From NCBI RefSeq assembly GCF_000003815.2, contig NC_049980.1, positions 4,110,370 through 4,174,369 of the forward strand: a DNA stretch of 64,000 nucleotides, in the 5' to 3' direction. Position numbers and translations under genes: made by a program. The DNA comes from Branchiostoma floridae (lineage: Eukaryota; Chordata; Leptocardii; Amphioxiformes; Branchiostomatidae). Below, piece after piece: positions 63,491-64,000 of the stretch (its first letter is position 1; each line of letters starts with the position of its first letter). The notes beneath the pieces are model-generated. The model did no database searches, was not told the DNA's origin, and was given only the letters and a program-made list of their open reading frames with translations.

Positions 63491-64000
63491 TTGTCAGATT
63501 TCTGTCTGACTTCTGTGTTTTTAAAAAGCAGTTTGACCCAGAAACCGTTAGAGAATTGTCGGGTCAGTGCACACGAGGCGTGACAGCGCACTGTCCGCGT
63601 CCGGCGGAGATGCGTGCAGTTTATCAGCCGTCCACGGCAGGCAGGGAATTCGCACCTCCTTGTTAATCGCCCTAATCGTTTTTTGGCGACGCCTCAGGGG
63701 CGGAGCCGTTCTTATAGCACTGCGATTGAGTTGCCAGGAATTCTAAATATTCCACGCACGCATTCCCTGGGGAATTCGTTTTTGACAAGAACTTGCGGGA
63801 CGGGCGTTTGCATGTAACGTTGAGGAACTGTAAGTTGCTTCTTTGGGCAGTTTTTATACACTATTGCAGCTTTTAAAAGATATTTCAAATGAGCTTTCTG
63901 GAGACTAAAGACCAACGTGTCACATGTTTGTCGATGTATTTGGTAATTTATAACTTCTTACAGTGAAGAATGATAAGTTTGGACATGTAGCTGATACAGT
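63491..64000. other. No supported gene
   Basis: CpG-rich to about 63640, then AT-rich; no convincing ORF. Confidence 0.4.

Overview
This is a eukaryotic, repeat-dominated window. The supports are spliced exons with GT/AG borders, a Pol III tRNA gene, retrotransposon relics of several clades, many short inverted-repeat transposons with intact target-site duplications, long microsatellites and two assembly gaps. The repertoire (restriction-like-endonuclease LINE, Penelope-like elements, CR1-like LINE tails, Harbinger/hAT/Mutator/pogo-type MITEs, tRNA-derived SINEs) fits a marine invertebrate deuterostome, most probably a lancelet (Branchiostoma). That organism call is inference from family resemblance and was not checked by search.

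Layout. 0-7.2 kb: MITE and SINE fragments, a 626-N gap at 3119-3744, and a Harbinger-type element split by a hAT-type element. 8.6-10.8 kb: 5'-truncated, frameshifted RT-endonuclease LINE on the minus strand. 11.5-13.4 kb: nested insertions (a CR1-like LINE tail broken by a Penelope-like copy, plus a CpG-rich MITE). 13.9-20 kb: a ~150-bp repeat family, one copy broken by a Harbinger-type MITE, and further MITEs. 20.6-25.1 kb: a two-level satellite (a ~425-bp unit plus a ~42-bp palindromic minisatellite). 25-29 kb: a pogo-type MITE, SINEs and a Penelope relic. 30.2-31.6 kb: a ~135-bp tandem array whose units look like an exon ending at a splice donor, split by a LINE tail. 31.8-33 kb: Penelope relics and a foldback element inside a SINE.

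35.7-41.4 kb holds the one multi-exon gene I can support, on the minus strand. Three downstream exons join in perfect phase to a stop codon, and a start-codon exon lies next to a CpG-rich promoter-like region. I do not recognise the protein. Two upstream exons have the same phase pattern, which raises the possibility of alternative exon use. The 3' part of the fourth exon, with its splice donor, is tandemly duplicated in the next intron.

41.8-64 kb: further MITEs, including two ~530-bp Harbinger-type copies with exact TAA duplications. It also holds a tRNA-Pro(AGG) gene at 51707-51778, a ~4.5-kb array of degenerate duplicated blocks (52.1-56.6 kb), Penelope relics, a CRE/E2F/CCAAT promoter-like cluster at 60.34 kb, and a possible first-exon region near 63.4 kb. 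Most open frames in the window are shadows of repeats. Nothing here works together as an operon-like system; the coherent units are the spliced gene, the tRNA and the individual transposons.
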